This document shows positions 16,747-25,635 of a DNA stretch of 64,000 nt, one piece after another; the first letter of the stretch is position 1, and each line of letters begins with the position of its first letter. Origin of the DNA: CAVZZV01 sp963779845 (lineage in GTDB: Bacteria; Bacteroidota; Bacteroidia; Bacteroidales; GCA-2748055); contig CAVZZV010000005.1 of the NCBI GenBank assembly GCA_963779845.1, positions 310,001-374,000 on the forward strand, in the 5' to 3' direction. The notes beneath the pieces were generated by a model that searched no databases, was not told the origin of the DNA, and was given only the letters and a program-made list of their open reading frames with translations. Made by a program: the position numbers and the translations under genes.

Positions 16747-19578
16747 ATGAATATCAAAAATAATGTTAAGAAATTAGTTCTGGTGGTAATGAGCATTTCA
16801 TTATCCCAGTTCCTTTCAGCCCAGGTAGGCGCTGTAGGAGATACAACAGCAGAGAAGACTTCAGATAAGCTTAATCTTGTTTTTGAAGAGATTTCTGCAG
16901 AAAAGTCTACCGGTTCGATCTATTATATTGACGTTGAATCAGAACTGGAGAAAGATTCCCGCACAGATCTCGGGAGTCTTCTGAACGGAAAAATACCCGG
17001 TGTATTTGACACCTATAACACCTGGGGAACAGGAAATGCAGTTATAATTGTTGATGGAATTCGACAGGAAGCATATTATTATGAAAGTCTCAATATGTTG
17101 GAGGTAGAATCGATTATAGTGCTTAAAGATGCTGTTTCTAAAGCTCTCTACGGTGCTCAGGGAGACCAGGGAGTTATTCTGATCAATACCAAAAAAGGCC
17201 ACGATGGTCCTCAAAAGATTCGAATAGGTGTTGATTATTCAATGTCACAACCCCGTGCTTTCCCGAATTTCCTCAATGCTGCTGACTATATGGAGAAATT
17301 CAATGAAGCGCTGTTAAATGAGGGAGTGGATGAACAGTTTCTGAAATTCAGACAGGATGCGATCGACTCTACCCGCCTTGGGACCAACAGTACACGCTTT
17401 CCTGACAATAACTTCTATAACAATGATTACCTGAGAGACTTCAGAACCGATGTAAGTGTTTTTGCAGACGTAGCTGGTGGCAATGAGAATACCCGTTATT
17501 ATGTGAGCACCGGATGGTCTCAAAGTAACGGATGGTTAAGCACTGCTAATCCAGATATAACAAACCGCTTTAATTTCAAGAGTAATCTGGATTTTAAGAT
17601 CAATGATTATATGAAAATGGCTGTGGATGCTTCTGCCCGTATGAATATGAATACAAGTCCAAATATTGGTGCTGACTATTGGAGCGAATTTAATTCCATT
17701 CTTCCGAATGCCTACCCGGTACTTTGGGATCCTTCAGAAATTTCAGATCCTGAGACGAGAGATTTTGTGCTAAATGAAGCAAACTTAATAGGCAATCAGG
17801 TTTTGGGCGGCAGCTCCTCATACGCTAACAATCAGATTATGGGTAATCTGATCCAAAATGGAAAGGTGAGGGATCAGCAGCGTATTGTTCAGTTCGGAGG
17901 AAAATTGGATGTCGATTTGAGCTTCTTAACAAAAGGCCTTTCAGCCAAATTTTATGCCGGAATGAACTTTTATAATTCATTGTTTACCCAGCAGGATATA
18001 GAATATGCGATCTATGAACCAGTTTTTAATGGATCGACAGGTGCATTAGATACAGTTCAAATACATGGTATCGACAGACCGTCAACGAGTTATAATACAA
18101 ATAGTGATAACTCAGATTCTTATCGCCAGCTTACCTATTTCGGTAACCTGAATTATCACCGTACTTTTGGCATTCATGACCTTTCATTGATTGCCTTGAT
18201 ATACAATGATGAAATAACTCAAAAAGGGGAGTTACAAAATAACATATTTTTTCATACAGGATTGGCGGGAAATTACACGATCAACAATCGGTATACTGCA
18301 GAATTTTCAGTGATGGGCATTGGGAGCAGGAAACTGGCTGAAGGGAATCGAATGGAGTATGCCCCTTCTGCAGGCCTGGCATGGATCATTTCCTCGGAGG
18401 ATTTCATGGATAATGTATCTCTTGTAAATTTTCTTAAGTTACGTGCTTCATACGGAATATCCAAGAATGATAATTGGTCGCATTACTTTTTTTACAAAAA
18501 CACTTTTTCCAGGGGTAGTAATTTTAATTACTACAACGGCACCCATGATAACAATGAGACCGTTTACGAATCATTTGAGAATAATATTCATCTGCAAAAG
18601 CGAAAGGATATTTCAGTCGGTTTGGATGCCATAATGCTTAATAATAGTCTGAAATTAAATCTGGGATATTTTATCAGCACATCACTTGACAATATCACAA
18701 GGATGTCGAACACTTATCCAGATCTGATGGGATATGAAGATTTGATCTATGAAAATTACAATAGCGACAGGACCAATGGAGTTGAAATGGGAATAAGTTA
18801 TACCTATAAGGCTTCACGTGATTTTTCCGCAACAATTGGTGGAAACTTATTAAATATCTCACCCAAAATATTGAAGTATGAAGAGCCTGCTTATGAGGGC
18901 CTGGATGAAGCCCTTTTGAGAGAGGGAACTGCGACGGATGCCATATGGGCACTTGTTGCTGATGGTTTATACAGCGAAGATGATTTCAACAACGACGGCA
19001 CATTGGCTGATGGATTACTCACAACTTATGGTACCGTTCAGGCCGGCGATATCAAATATCTCGATCAAAACGGGGATAATGTAATCGACCAAAGGGATCA
19101 GCGCATTGTTGGTCATAATGTACGCACACAATACAGTGCCTACCTGGATCTTCGCTATAAAAACCTGTCCTTATATGTATTGGGAATCGGCCGCTTAGGA
19201 GATTACAATTACCGCTCAGGCAGTTACTTCAGAGTCTTTGGAGACGTTAAATTTTCTGAGTATGCCATGCAGGCTTACGGTCCAAACAATCAGGATGTAA
19301 ATGCAATTCATCCACGATTGGCAACAAGCAGCGGTGGACACAGTGATCGGAATTCAAGTTACTGGGTCTATGAAAATAACTCTTTCACACTTCCTGTTGT
19401 GCAACTAACCTATCACTTCAAGGGAGTGAATGGTCTCTCTTTCCTTAATCAATCCAGAGCTTATATCAGAGGGTCTAACCTGGTCGTTTTGAATAAAAAT
19501 AATAAATATTCCGAGGTAAATCCCTCAGGAGCACCGAGATTAAGTAGTGTAGTATTAGGTCTGTTGACCTCATTCTAG
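16747..19578 (+). CDS. SusC-like TonB-dependent transporter lacking the CnaB domain (arm A, pair 2)
   Basis: A 943-residue outer-membrane transporter. After a signal peptide ending F-L-S-A-Q (residue 26) there is only a short linker before the plug domain, which shows I-I-V-D-G-I-R, V-L-K-D-A-V-S-K-A-L-Y-G-A-Q-G and G-V-I-L-I-N-T-K-K-G. The CarboxypepD_reg/CnaB domain and the E-E-L-V-V-V-G-Y-G TonB-box region of ordinary SusC proteins are absent; a K-L-N-L-V-F-E-E-I-S stretch at about residue 42 may serve instead. The barrel has a calcium-loop-like D-Q-N-G-D-N-V-I-D. It begins 25 bases after the first susD and pairs with 29639-32512 in arm B, which lacks the same domain. It is probably a second transporter in one operon, handling a different part of the same nutrient. 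Confidence 0.88.
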   Translation: MNIKNNVKKLVLVVMSISLSQFLSAQVGAVGDTTAEKTSDKLNLVFEEISAEKSTGSIYYIDVESELEKDSRTDLGSLLNGKIPGVFDTYNTWGTGNAVIIVDGIRQEAYYYESLNMLEVESIIVLKDAVSKALYGAQGDQGVILINTKKGHDGPQKIRIGVDYSMSQPRAFPNFLNAADYMEKFNEALLNEGVDEQFLKFRQDAIDSTRLGTNSTRFPDNNFYNNDYLRDFRTDVSVFADVAGGNENTRYYVSTGWSQSNGWLSTANPDITNRFNFKSNLDFKINDYMKMAVDASARMNMNTSPNIGADYWSEFNSILPNAYPVLWDPSEISDPETRDFVLNEANLIGNQVLGGSSSYANNQIMGNLIQNGKVRDQQRIVQFGGKLDVDLSFLTKGLSAKFYAGMNFYNSLFTQQDIEYAIYEPVFNGSTGALDTVQIHGIDRPSTSYNTNSDNSDSYRQLTYFGNLNYHRTFGIHDLSLIALIYNDEITQKGELQNNIFFHTGLAGNYTINNRYTAEFSVMGIGSRKLAEGNRMEYAPSAGLAWIISSEDFMDNVSLVNFLKLRASYGISKNDNWSHYFFYKNTFSRGSNFNYYNGTHDNNETVYESFENNIHLQKRKDISVGLDAIMLNNSLKLNLGYFISTSLDNITRMSNTYPDLMGYEDLIYENYNSDRTNGVEMGISYTYKASRDFSATIGGNLLNISPKILKYEEPAYEGLDEALLREGTATDAIWALVADGLYSEDDFNNDGTLADGLLTTYGTVQAGDIKYLDQNGDNVIDQRDQRIVGHNVRTQYSAYLDLRYKNLSLYVLGIGRLGDYNYRSGSYFRVFGDVKFSEYAMQAYGPNNQDVNAIHPRLATSSGGHSDRNSSYWVYENNSFTLPVVQLTYHFKGVNGLSFLNQSRAYIRGSNLVVLNKNNKYSEVNPSGAPRLSSVVLGLLTSF

Positions 19579-19610
19579 TCACTTAAGTTTTGTATAAAAA
19601 ATTTAACAAA

Positions 19611-21332
19611 ATGAAAAATAAGAAATATCGCATAAATGTTCTGCTATTACTGATAGGGCTGACATTCTATAGCTGTGAGGTATTAGAACCAGAAGAATCT
19701 AATGATTATGACATCGAAGATGTTAAGTCATACGTTAACTTTGCTGAAGGAGTGTTGCTGACTGCCTATAATAACTTACCGGATCGTCACGATAATTTCC
19801 TACTGTCCTATGCCAGTGATGATGCAGTAACAAATGACCAGGGAAATATCGTAAAAACGACCGTGGCCGGAGGATGGACCTCAGCTTCAAATCCATTTGA
19901 AACATGGACCAATGCCTATGAAAGTATTTTATATCTAAATAGTTTTCTGGAAGAAATGTCTGATATTTTTTGGTTCTACAATGATACCACCATTACCAGG
20001 GATTACAAAAAAAGACTTAGGGGTGAGGCATTTGGATTGCGTGCATCATACTATTTCAGTCTATTACAGGCACATGCCGGTAAAGGGGCAAATGGAGAAA
20101 TGTTAGGAGTACCCTTGGTTGATCACGTTCTGGACGCAAGTAATCCGGATGATTATAAAATTCCTCGTTCAAGCTTTAATGATCTGGTAAAATTTATCAT
20201 GACAGACTGTGACAGCGCAATTGCAAATTTACCAGACAGGTACATTAATGATGGAAGGTATTCTCATGACGAGCCATTGGGAGAGCAATATTCGAACAGA
20301 ATCAATGGATTAGCAGTTCGTATGACCAAAGCAAAAACACTTCTGTATGCCGCTAGTCCGGCCTATTCTGACGGCTCCTACTCTTATCAGGATGCGGCCG
20401 TAGCAGCAGCTGAGCTTATGTCTCTTAACAATGGTCTGTCTAATGTTAATTATTCAAACCACGATCTCCTGGAATTTTATAGCAACGAGGATGTAGCTAA
20501 AAATAATCAGCATCCTGAAGTAATCTGGTACTCTTCCCGCGTTTCAAATAGAAGTTGGGAAGAAAATAACTATCCGCCTTCATGGTATGGTGCGGGTCGA
20601 ACCAACCCCACCCAAAACCTGGTAAATGCCTTTCCGATGATAGATGGAACGCCGGTAACTGTTGGAAAGATCAATTCCAAGGATCCTTATTCCGGACGTG
20701 ATCCGCGTCTTTCTTTGTATATCATGTACAATGGTGCTAAAATTGTTCAATCCGGAGATACTCTTATAATTAATACCATGGCCGAAAGTCAGGATGCAAT
20801 GAGAAGTAGCGATCCAAATACAACATTAACAGGATACTATTTGCATAAATTTATGAATACCGGGAACGTGAACCTGAATCCATCAGTGTCTTCATCAGGA
20901 ACGCATTATTATACATATGCACGTTATACAGATGCCTTGTTGATGTTTGCTGAAGCTGCGAACGAGGCTGGAGGACCCGACGGAACTATAGGAGGTTTTA
21001 CTGCACGCGAAGTGATTAATGCGATTCGCGACAGGGCCGGCATCACTTCAACAGTATATGTTGACGGGCTTGACAAGGCTGGACTGGCAACCTTAATTAA
21101 AAATGAACGAAGAATTGAAATGTGTTTTGAAAATCAGCGTTTTTGGGACTTGAGAAGATGGAATATGATTAACGAAATGAATCAACCCGTTAGCGGAGCA
21201 CAAATTTCCAGTGACACAACCTATACATATCCTGTTGTTGAGGGCCGTAATTACCAAAACTACCAGATTTATGGACCAATTCCATACGAAGAAACCCTCA
21301 AATATGCGATTGAGCAAAATCAAGGTTGGTAA
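19611..21332 (+). CDS. SusD-family surface lipoprotein (arm A, pair 2)
   Basis: A 573-residue SusD-type lipoprotein paired with the preceding CnaB-less transporter. An in-frame TTG at 19590 is possible, but the ATG at 19611 gives a clean signal peptide ending L-T-F-Y-S-C, followed by E-V-L-E-P-E-E. SusD landmarks are R-G-E-A-F-G-L-R-A-S-Y-Y-F, L-L-M-F-A-E-A-A-N-E-A-G-G, R-I-E-M-C-F-E-N-Q-R-F-W-D-L-R-R-W, and the terminal N-Q-G-W. It belongs to a different subfamily from the first SusD of the arm. The arm B partner is 27881-29620, with the same E-V-L-E-P-E opening and the same N-P-T-Q-N/D-L-V-N-A-F-P-M segment. Confidence 0.93.
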   Translation: MKNKKYRINVLLLLIGLTFYSCEVLEPEESNDYDIEDVKSYVNFAEGVLLTAYNNLPDRHDNFLLSYASDDAVTNDQGNIVKTTVAGGWTSASNPFETWTNAYESILYLNSFLEEMSDIFWFYNDTTITRDYKKRLRGEAFGLRASYYFSLLQAHAGKGANGEMLGVPLVDHVLDASNPDDYKIPRSSFNDLVKFIMTDCDSAIANLPDRYINDGRYSHDEPLGEQYSNRINGLAVRMTKAKTLLYAASPAYSDGSYSYQDAAVAAAELMSLNNGLSNVNYSNHDLLEFYSNEDVAKNNQHPEVIWYSSRVSNRSWEENNYPPSWYGAGRTNPTQNLVNAFPMIDGTPVTVGKINSKDPYSGRDPRLSLYIMYNGAKIVQSGDTLIINTMAESQDAMRSSDPNTTLTGYYLHKFMNTGNVNLNPSVSSSGTHYYTYARYTDALLMFAEAANEAGGPDGTIGGFTAREVINAIRDRAGITSTVYVDGLDKAGLATLIKNERRIEMCFENQRFWDLRRWNMINEMNQPVSGAQISSDTTYTYPVVEGRNYQNYQIYGPIPYEETLKYAIEQNQGW

Positions 21333-21418
21333 GATCAATGTTTATAGATAATAATATTATTAATAACTTGAAGAATCAAACACAAAGATTTATCCGGTTT
21401 TCTTAAAAAAATAGAAAA

Positions 21419-22438
21419 ATGAAGAAAGCATTATCAATACTAATTGTTGGAATTGTCACATTTGGCTGTTCAAAAAATATCGAGTTTGATGATTACGACT
21501 ATCAGGGAATCTATTTCCCCTATCAATCACCTGTTCGCACAATAATTCTGGGTGATGAATCTGTTGGAGAAAATTCCATTGACCTCGAACATGCCTTCAG
21601 TATAGGTGTTGCAATGGGCGGTGCTTATGAAAATACCAAAAACCGGTCGGTTACACTTGAATATGCTCCTGAATTAGGCGCAAATATTGTAGATATAGAT
21701 GGTAATCCGATGGAGATATTACCCACGGCCTATTATCGTGCATCATTTGGTGAAGTTATCATTCCTAAAGGAGACTTTGCGGGAAGGATGCGGGTTGATC
21801 TGACAGATGATTTCTTTGCAGATCCTTTATCCACAGGCACTCATTATTTCCTGCCGGTCCGTATTACTGATACAGATGGAGATACGATACTCAGTGGAGA
21901 TCCTAATAATTTTATTGATAATCCTGATCCCCGTGTTACTGAAGACTGGGATGTCCCGCCAAAAGATTATACGCTTTTCGGAATAAAGTATATTAATGAA
22001 CTGCATGGTCTGTATTTTGTGAGAGGAACAAGCATTAACACATCAAAAAATAAAGTCAATAGCTATTCAGAAAGATATCTTACCGACAACAATATGGTTT
22101 TGTTGACTACATCTGCAGCAGATAAATGTATAATGCATACAATGGCAGGTGTTTTTTCTGGTAATGCTCTTTTTACAATGTTGTTGACTTTCAACAAAGA
22201 GGACAAAACAATAAATATTTCACAGGTTAGTGGAAGTACTATTTCGGTAAGTGGAACAGGTACTTTTCTTAGTCAAGATGATTCTGAATCTGAAAGTTAC
22301 AATGATCAGAGGCACCGGACGATGTACCTGGATTATACTTTTACCAGAGGCGATACTTATACAGTGAAAGACACCTTGGTTTTTGTCGATACCGATGTAG
22401 TATTCGAACAATTTGAATATGCCATTGAAGAACCATAG
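21419..22438 (+). CDS. DUF1735/DUF5627-type surface lipoprotein, probable glycan-binding accessory (arm A)
   Basis: A 339-residue lipoprotein with a signal ending V-T-F-G-C at residue 17. The N-terminal half (about 40-160) resembles the BT_3987-like DUF1735 domain: a beta sandwich with Y-F-P-Y-Q-S-P-V-R-T-I-I-L-G-D, then I-P-K-G-D-F-A-G-R-M-R-V near residue 120. The C-terminal half (about 185-339) matches what is called DUF5627, with an F-G-I-K-Y-I-N-E-L-H-G motif and the D-D-S-E-S-E-S-Y block. Such proteins usually close susC/susD operons and act as surface glycan-binding helpers; that role is inference. It is the last gene of arm A, 86 bases after the second susD. The arm B partner is 26827-27852. 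Confidence 0.82.
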   Translation: MKKALSILIVGIVTFGCSKNIEFDDYDYQGIYFPYQSPVRTIILGDESVGENSIDLEHAFSIGVAMGGAYENTKNRSVTLEYAPELGANIVDIDGNPMEILPTAYYRASFGEVIIPKGDFAGRMRVDLTDDFFADPLSTGTHYFLPVRITDTDGDTILSGDPNNFIDNPDPRVTEDWDVPPKDYTLFGIKYINELHGLYFVRGTSINTSKNKVNSYSERYLTDNNMVLLTTSAADKCIMHTMAGVFSGNALFTMLLTFNKEDKTINISQVSGSTISVSGTGTFLSQDDSESESYNDQRHRTMYLDYTFTRGDTYTVKDTLVFVDTDVVFEQFEYAIEEP

Positions 22439-22522
22439 ACACCTGGTGGTTTAAGGAATCCAATTATAAGTCCAAAATTTATTATTTGGCATAACTTAAT
22501 TTCAAACGGACGAACAATACAA

Positions 22523-22568
22523 CTATCTCCCTGGAACTCAATAGAAATTTGACGTGACAGGGAGATAG
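22523..22568. terminator. Large perfect hairpin at the end of operon A
   Basis: ctatctccctg (22523-22533) and cagggagatag (22558-22568) form an 11-bp perfect inverted repeat with a 24-base loop, 85 bases after the last gene of arm A. No T-run follows, so it is not a classical intrinsic terminator. It may protect the 3' end of the operon transcript. No equivalent of this size was seen behind arm B. Confidence 0.5.
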
Positions 22569-22625
22569 GTTCATTCTACCCTTAAGGAAATCCGCTTGTT
22601 TCTAAATTCTATTGTATGATTGCAG

Positions 22626-22662
22626 AAAAAAATTAATCCGGTTGATCACGACCAACCGGATT
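22626..22662 (-). terminator. Rho-independent terminator after the secreted phosphoesterase gene
   Basis: On the - strand, a 10-bp stem between 22653-22662 and 22635-22644 (aatccggttg / caaccggatt) is followed by a T-rich tail (complement of 22626-22634). It lies 40 bases beyond the stop at 22703. A closely similar hairpin follows the paralogous gene at 25636. Confidence 0.88.
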
Positions 22663-22702
22663 ATTATAAGAGTGAGCTAATATTATATTATAATACCTAC
22701 TT

Positions 22703-23560
22703 TTATTTAACAATTAATTTATGTGTTCCTTTGATATCTCCGCTTTCAACATCAACGAAATACATTCCCTTTGCAAATTCAGATACATCAATTTCAGTTT
22801 TTGCACCATTGATGTTATACTTGCTTGCAACAAGCTGTCCTTTTACAGAGAAAATTTTATAATTAAATGCATCCATTGAAGGATTGACGATATAAAATTT
22901 GCCAACTGCGGGGTTTGGATAAATCCTGGATGATACTGTTACTGTAGGAGCAACGCCAGTTGTAGTAAACGTTATCACCAATTCCGGAGCCTTTGTTGCA
23001 TCAGTTTCGTATGGGACACCCTCTCTGTGAAGTCCTTCTGTGTTTGTCGCCGTAAAAGCCCCATCCTTCGGCTCTATAAGGAAAGTCATATTATTGCCAA
23101 CAGCCCATGCAACATCTGAAATTATTTCATTTATTATTGGGCTTAAATCCGGGGTTTGTTGGGCTTCGGTTCTGTCACCCGATGCCCAGGCATCAGGGGT
23201 CCATTCTACCATAGAAGTTGTTTTGGCACGAGAGCTAATATTGAAATCAGTACTAAGAAAGGGTAGAGAGGAATTTGTTGCTGCTTCTCCCCAAATCTTT
23301 AAAACTACTTCTGAATCTTCGTCTGAATCAGATGTAAATTGAATATACGCTTTTGTAATGGTGGCACCAAATGGAATTTGCACATCCCTGAAACCGATGC
23401 CTACAATCTGAGGAACGCCACCGGTGGATACATTTTCACTACCCATTTCAAGGTCAGAACTGCCATCATCGATATAACCGGCAGTGTGCTTTTCAGGTTC
23501 ATCGGTTAACTGTTCCTCCGAATCATCATTAGGGTCACTAACCATGATATTAAGGGTGGG
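22703..23560 (-). repeat. Copy 1 of a duplicated secreted-domain and sorting-domain module
   Basis: The 3' third of the phosphoesterase gene is nearly the same at DNA level as most of the gene at 25636-26574. The stretch reading ccggcagtgtgcttttcagg is identical in both (near 23478 and 26416). The match covers the shared domain and the T9SS tail. The copies are about 2 kb apart, in the same orientation. Confidence 0.85.
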
Positions 23561-25387
23561 GCTTGGATCTGCATCTTCCATACAGCTACCAAACAATACT
23601 TCTAAGAGATTTAGGCTGCTCTCAGGCACATACACTAATCTTTTGCCACTACCATCGCTGCAATCACCTACAACAGATTCTTCAATTTTATTGGCATTCG
23701 GATCAGCTCCGTTCTGATAAGAGAAAAAATACTTAAGGTCTGTTCCGGCTGCTACAGGCACTGTTATAGTGTATATATCATCACCATCAGTATCAACCAT
23801 CTCAAAAGATGATTCCCATTCACCAAAGACCAACCATACAGCACCACCGTCATATAAATCTGTAACATAGCCTAAATCTACATGGAAAGTCACATCCTGT
23901 GCAGCTTGTTCGCAAGTACCAAACATTACTGGGGGTAGCGTAAGATTACCATAAGATGTAACAAGGGTTCTGTAACCGTCAGCATCGCTGCACTCAGTCG
24001 CTACACTTTCTTCAATAAAATCAGCATCCGGATTGGCACCTGTTTGATATGAATAGTAATATTTCAGTTCTGTTTCTATAGCTATGCTCTTTGAGTAGGT
24101 GAAGATATTATCCCCATCGGGATCAGTCATCTCAAAAACAGAATCTCTTTCTCCAAAGACCAACCAGACAGCTCCGCCATCAAATAAGTCTGTTACTTCA
24201 TTTAAGTTAACCTGAAAGGTAATTTCAGAATTCTCTTTGTCCAGAGTTAGTGAATCAAAAACAGTATGATCTGCAAACATAGCCTTCATAGTCAACTTTC
24301 CGCCATCAATTTCAACATCACAAAAATGTCGCCCCTTCGCTGAATTTTCCAGCCACCAGAGGCTTGAACTTGCGGGACTGGATTCCGGTGCACCGGCATT
24401 CCCTGCAACAATCTGACAGCGTCCCTGACCATCACCGCTTCCATAGGATTCGACAGCTGAGTTTGTACTTATGTTACGGTTAATAGGTACTGTCCTCTGG
24501 TAATTATGTGTATGCCCGTTAAAGATCATGTCTACACCATAATCATCAAAAGCCTTCCACCAGGTATCAAAATAAGCATCCATTTCTCCCGTATGATTTG
24601 GAGCAGTATAATATGGCTTATGGAAAAATACTATCTTCCATGTCTTTTCTTTATTAGCTTCAAGAGTAGATAGCAGCCAGTTATACTGCACAGCATTATT
24701 AGGATCTTCCGTATTCAGGCAGATAAATACTGCATTCCCATAGTTAAATGTGTAGTACAATTCGTTTGAAGGTAAAGTATAAAGCCCGAAGAAGTTATCA
24801 AAGCCACTCGGGGAGGCATCGTCATCATGGTTTCCAACACAATGATATATTAATTCCCTGGCAATAAATATTTTTCCATAATCAAACCAGGCGTCCCAAT
24901 CAGAGGCCCTTTTCCCATCTTCCACGATATCACCCATAAACAGGGTAAAGTCGGTATCCAGGGTCGCCTCAGAAATGGTTTTCCAGGCATCAGGATAGGT
25001 CCTGCTGTCCCCAAGCACCGTAAACCTGAAATTATCATTGGGTGCATTTGAAGCTGTTTTATAGCTCTTTACCTCAGTCCATACATTGTCTTTTGAATCA
25101 AAAATTTTGTAATAGATCTGGGAAGCAGCTGAAACTGCAGGGAAGGCATATTCAAAGCGAGTACCGGTAATTGAAACAGACTTCTGTCCATTAAATTCGC
25201 CTTTTTCAAATTCAGATGTATACCCCCAGGCAATTTTATCGGAATCGCCACCACTGTTCCAGGCTATACTCAAGCCATTAAGCGGACCACCGCTACTACC
25301 AAACCGAATGTCAGATATACCTGGTTGCCCTGCTACTATTGCATTAGTTAACAGTACAATAATCAATAATGTATATAGCCTTTGCAT
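22703..25387 (-). CDS. T9SS-secreted purple-acid-phosphatase-like metallophosphoesterase, multidomain
   Basis: An 894-residue secreted protein. A signal peptide (1-20, ending I-V-A-G) and an Fn3-like domain (about 21-115) precede a calcineurin-like catalytic domain with G-D-S-R (126-129), F-M-G-D-I-V-E-D-G (150-158), G-N-H-D-D-D (185-190), F-F-H-K-P (254-258) and G-H-T-H-N-Y-Q-R (291-298). Two similar beta domains follow (about 388-495 and 505-605), each with F-x-V-x-L-x-x-V-T-D-L-x-D-G-G-A-V-W-L-V-F-G; they look like carbohydrate-binding modules. A domain of about 200 residues shared with the 25636 protein comes next, then a T9SS sorting domain (S-R-I-Y-P-N-P-A-V-G onward). It probably removes phosphate from a glycan or phosphoester outside the cell. 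It lies at the centre of the mirrored susC/D arms and is transcribed leftward. Confidence 0.85.
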   Translation of the reverse strand: MQRLYTLLIIVLLTNAIVAGQPGISDIRFGSSGGPLNGLSIAWNSGGDSDKIAWGYTSEFEKGEFNGQKSVSITGTRFEYAFPAVSAASQIYYKIFDSKDNVWTEVKSYKTASNAPNDNFRFTVLGDSRTYPDAWKTISEATLDTDFTLFMGDIVEDGKRASDWDAWFDYGKIFIARELIYHCVGNHDDDASPSGFDNFFGLYTLPSNELYYTFNYGNAVFICLNTEDPNNAVQYNWLLSTLEANKEKTWKIVFFHKPYYTAPNHTGEMDAYFDTWWKAFDDYGVDMIFNGHTHNYQRTVPINRNISTNSAVESYGSGDGQGRCQIVAGNAGAPESSPASSSLWWLENSAKGRHFCDVEIDGGKLTMKAMFADHTVFDSLTLDKENSEITFQVNLNEVTDLFDGGAVWLVFGERDSVFEMTDPDGDNIFTYSKSIAIETELKYYYSYQTGANPDADFIEESVATECSDADGYRTLVTSYGNLTLPPVMFGTCEQAAQDVTFHVDLGYVTDLYDGGAVWLVFGEWESSFEMVDTDGDDIYTITVPVAAGTDLKYFFSYQNGADPNANKIEESVVGDCSDGSGKRLVYVPESSLNLLEVLFGSCMEDADPSPTLNIMVSDPNDDSEEQLTDEPEKHTAGYIDDGSSDLEMGSENVSTGGVPQIVGIGFRDVQIPFGATITKAYIQFTSDSDEDSEVVLKIWGEAATNSSLPFLSTDFNISSRAKTTSMVEWTPDAWASGDRTEAQQTPDLSPIINEIISDVAWAVGNNMTFLIEPKDGAFTATNTEGLHREGVPYETDATKAPELVITFTTTGVAPTVTVSSRIYPNPAVGKFYIVNPSMDAFNYKIFSVKGQLVASKYNINGAKTEIDVSEFAKGMYFVDVESGDIKGTHKLIVK

Positions 25388-25563
25388 TGTTTTTTTTTTA
25401 TTATATATTAAAGTCTAATTTTTTTGCCAGGGTTTTTCAGGCTGCTATTACCACTTAAGTTTACATCCCTTTGGAAAATCTGTCTAATCAACTTCCTTTG
25501 ATGAAGAAGCCGGATCTTTCCTGCTTGCCATATGTTCCCCGATTATTCTGTTGAATTCACCAT

Positions 25564-25597
25564 CAAAAAATAAACCGGTTGCTGTGAACAACCGGAT
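25564..25597 (-). terminator. Rho-independent terminator after the short T9SS protein gene
   Basis: Read on the - strand, the stem ccggttg / caaccgg (25589-25595 with 25575-25581) has a 7-base loop and is followed by tttattttttg. It closely resembles the hairpin behind the 22703 gene, so the duplication included the terminator. Confidence 0.82.
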
Positions 25598-25635
25598 TAT
25601 TATAAAATTTATCTACTACTAAATAGAACCTGCTA

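Larger units (their letters stand above)
11589..22438 (+). repeat. Arm A of an inverted five-gene duplication
   Basis: Five genes in the order SusC, SusD, SusC-like without CnaB domain, SusD, DUF5627 protein, all rightward. Arm B (26827-37610) has the same five genes in the same order on the opposite strand, with near-equal lengths (1074/1070, 627/611, 943/957, 573/579 and 339/341 residues). By eye the proteins pair one-to-one across arms and are clearly closer to the matching partner than to the other genes in the same arm. The arms are diverged paralogues, not a recent exact copy. Confidence 0.9.
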
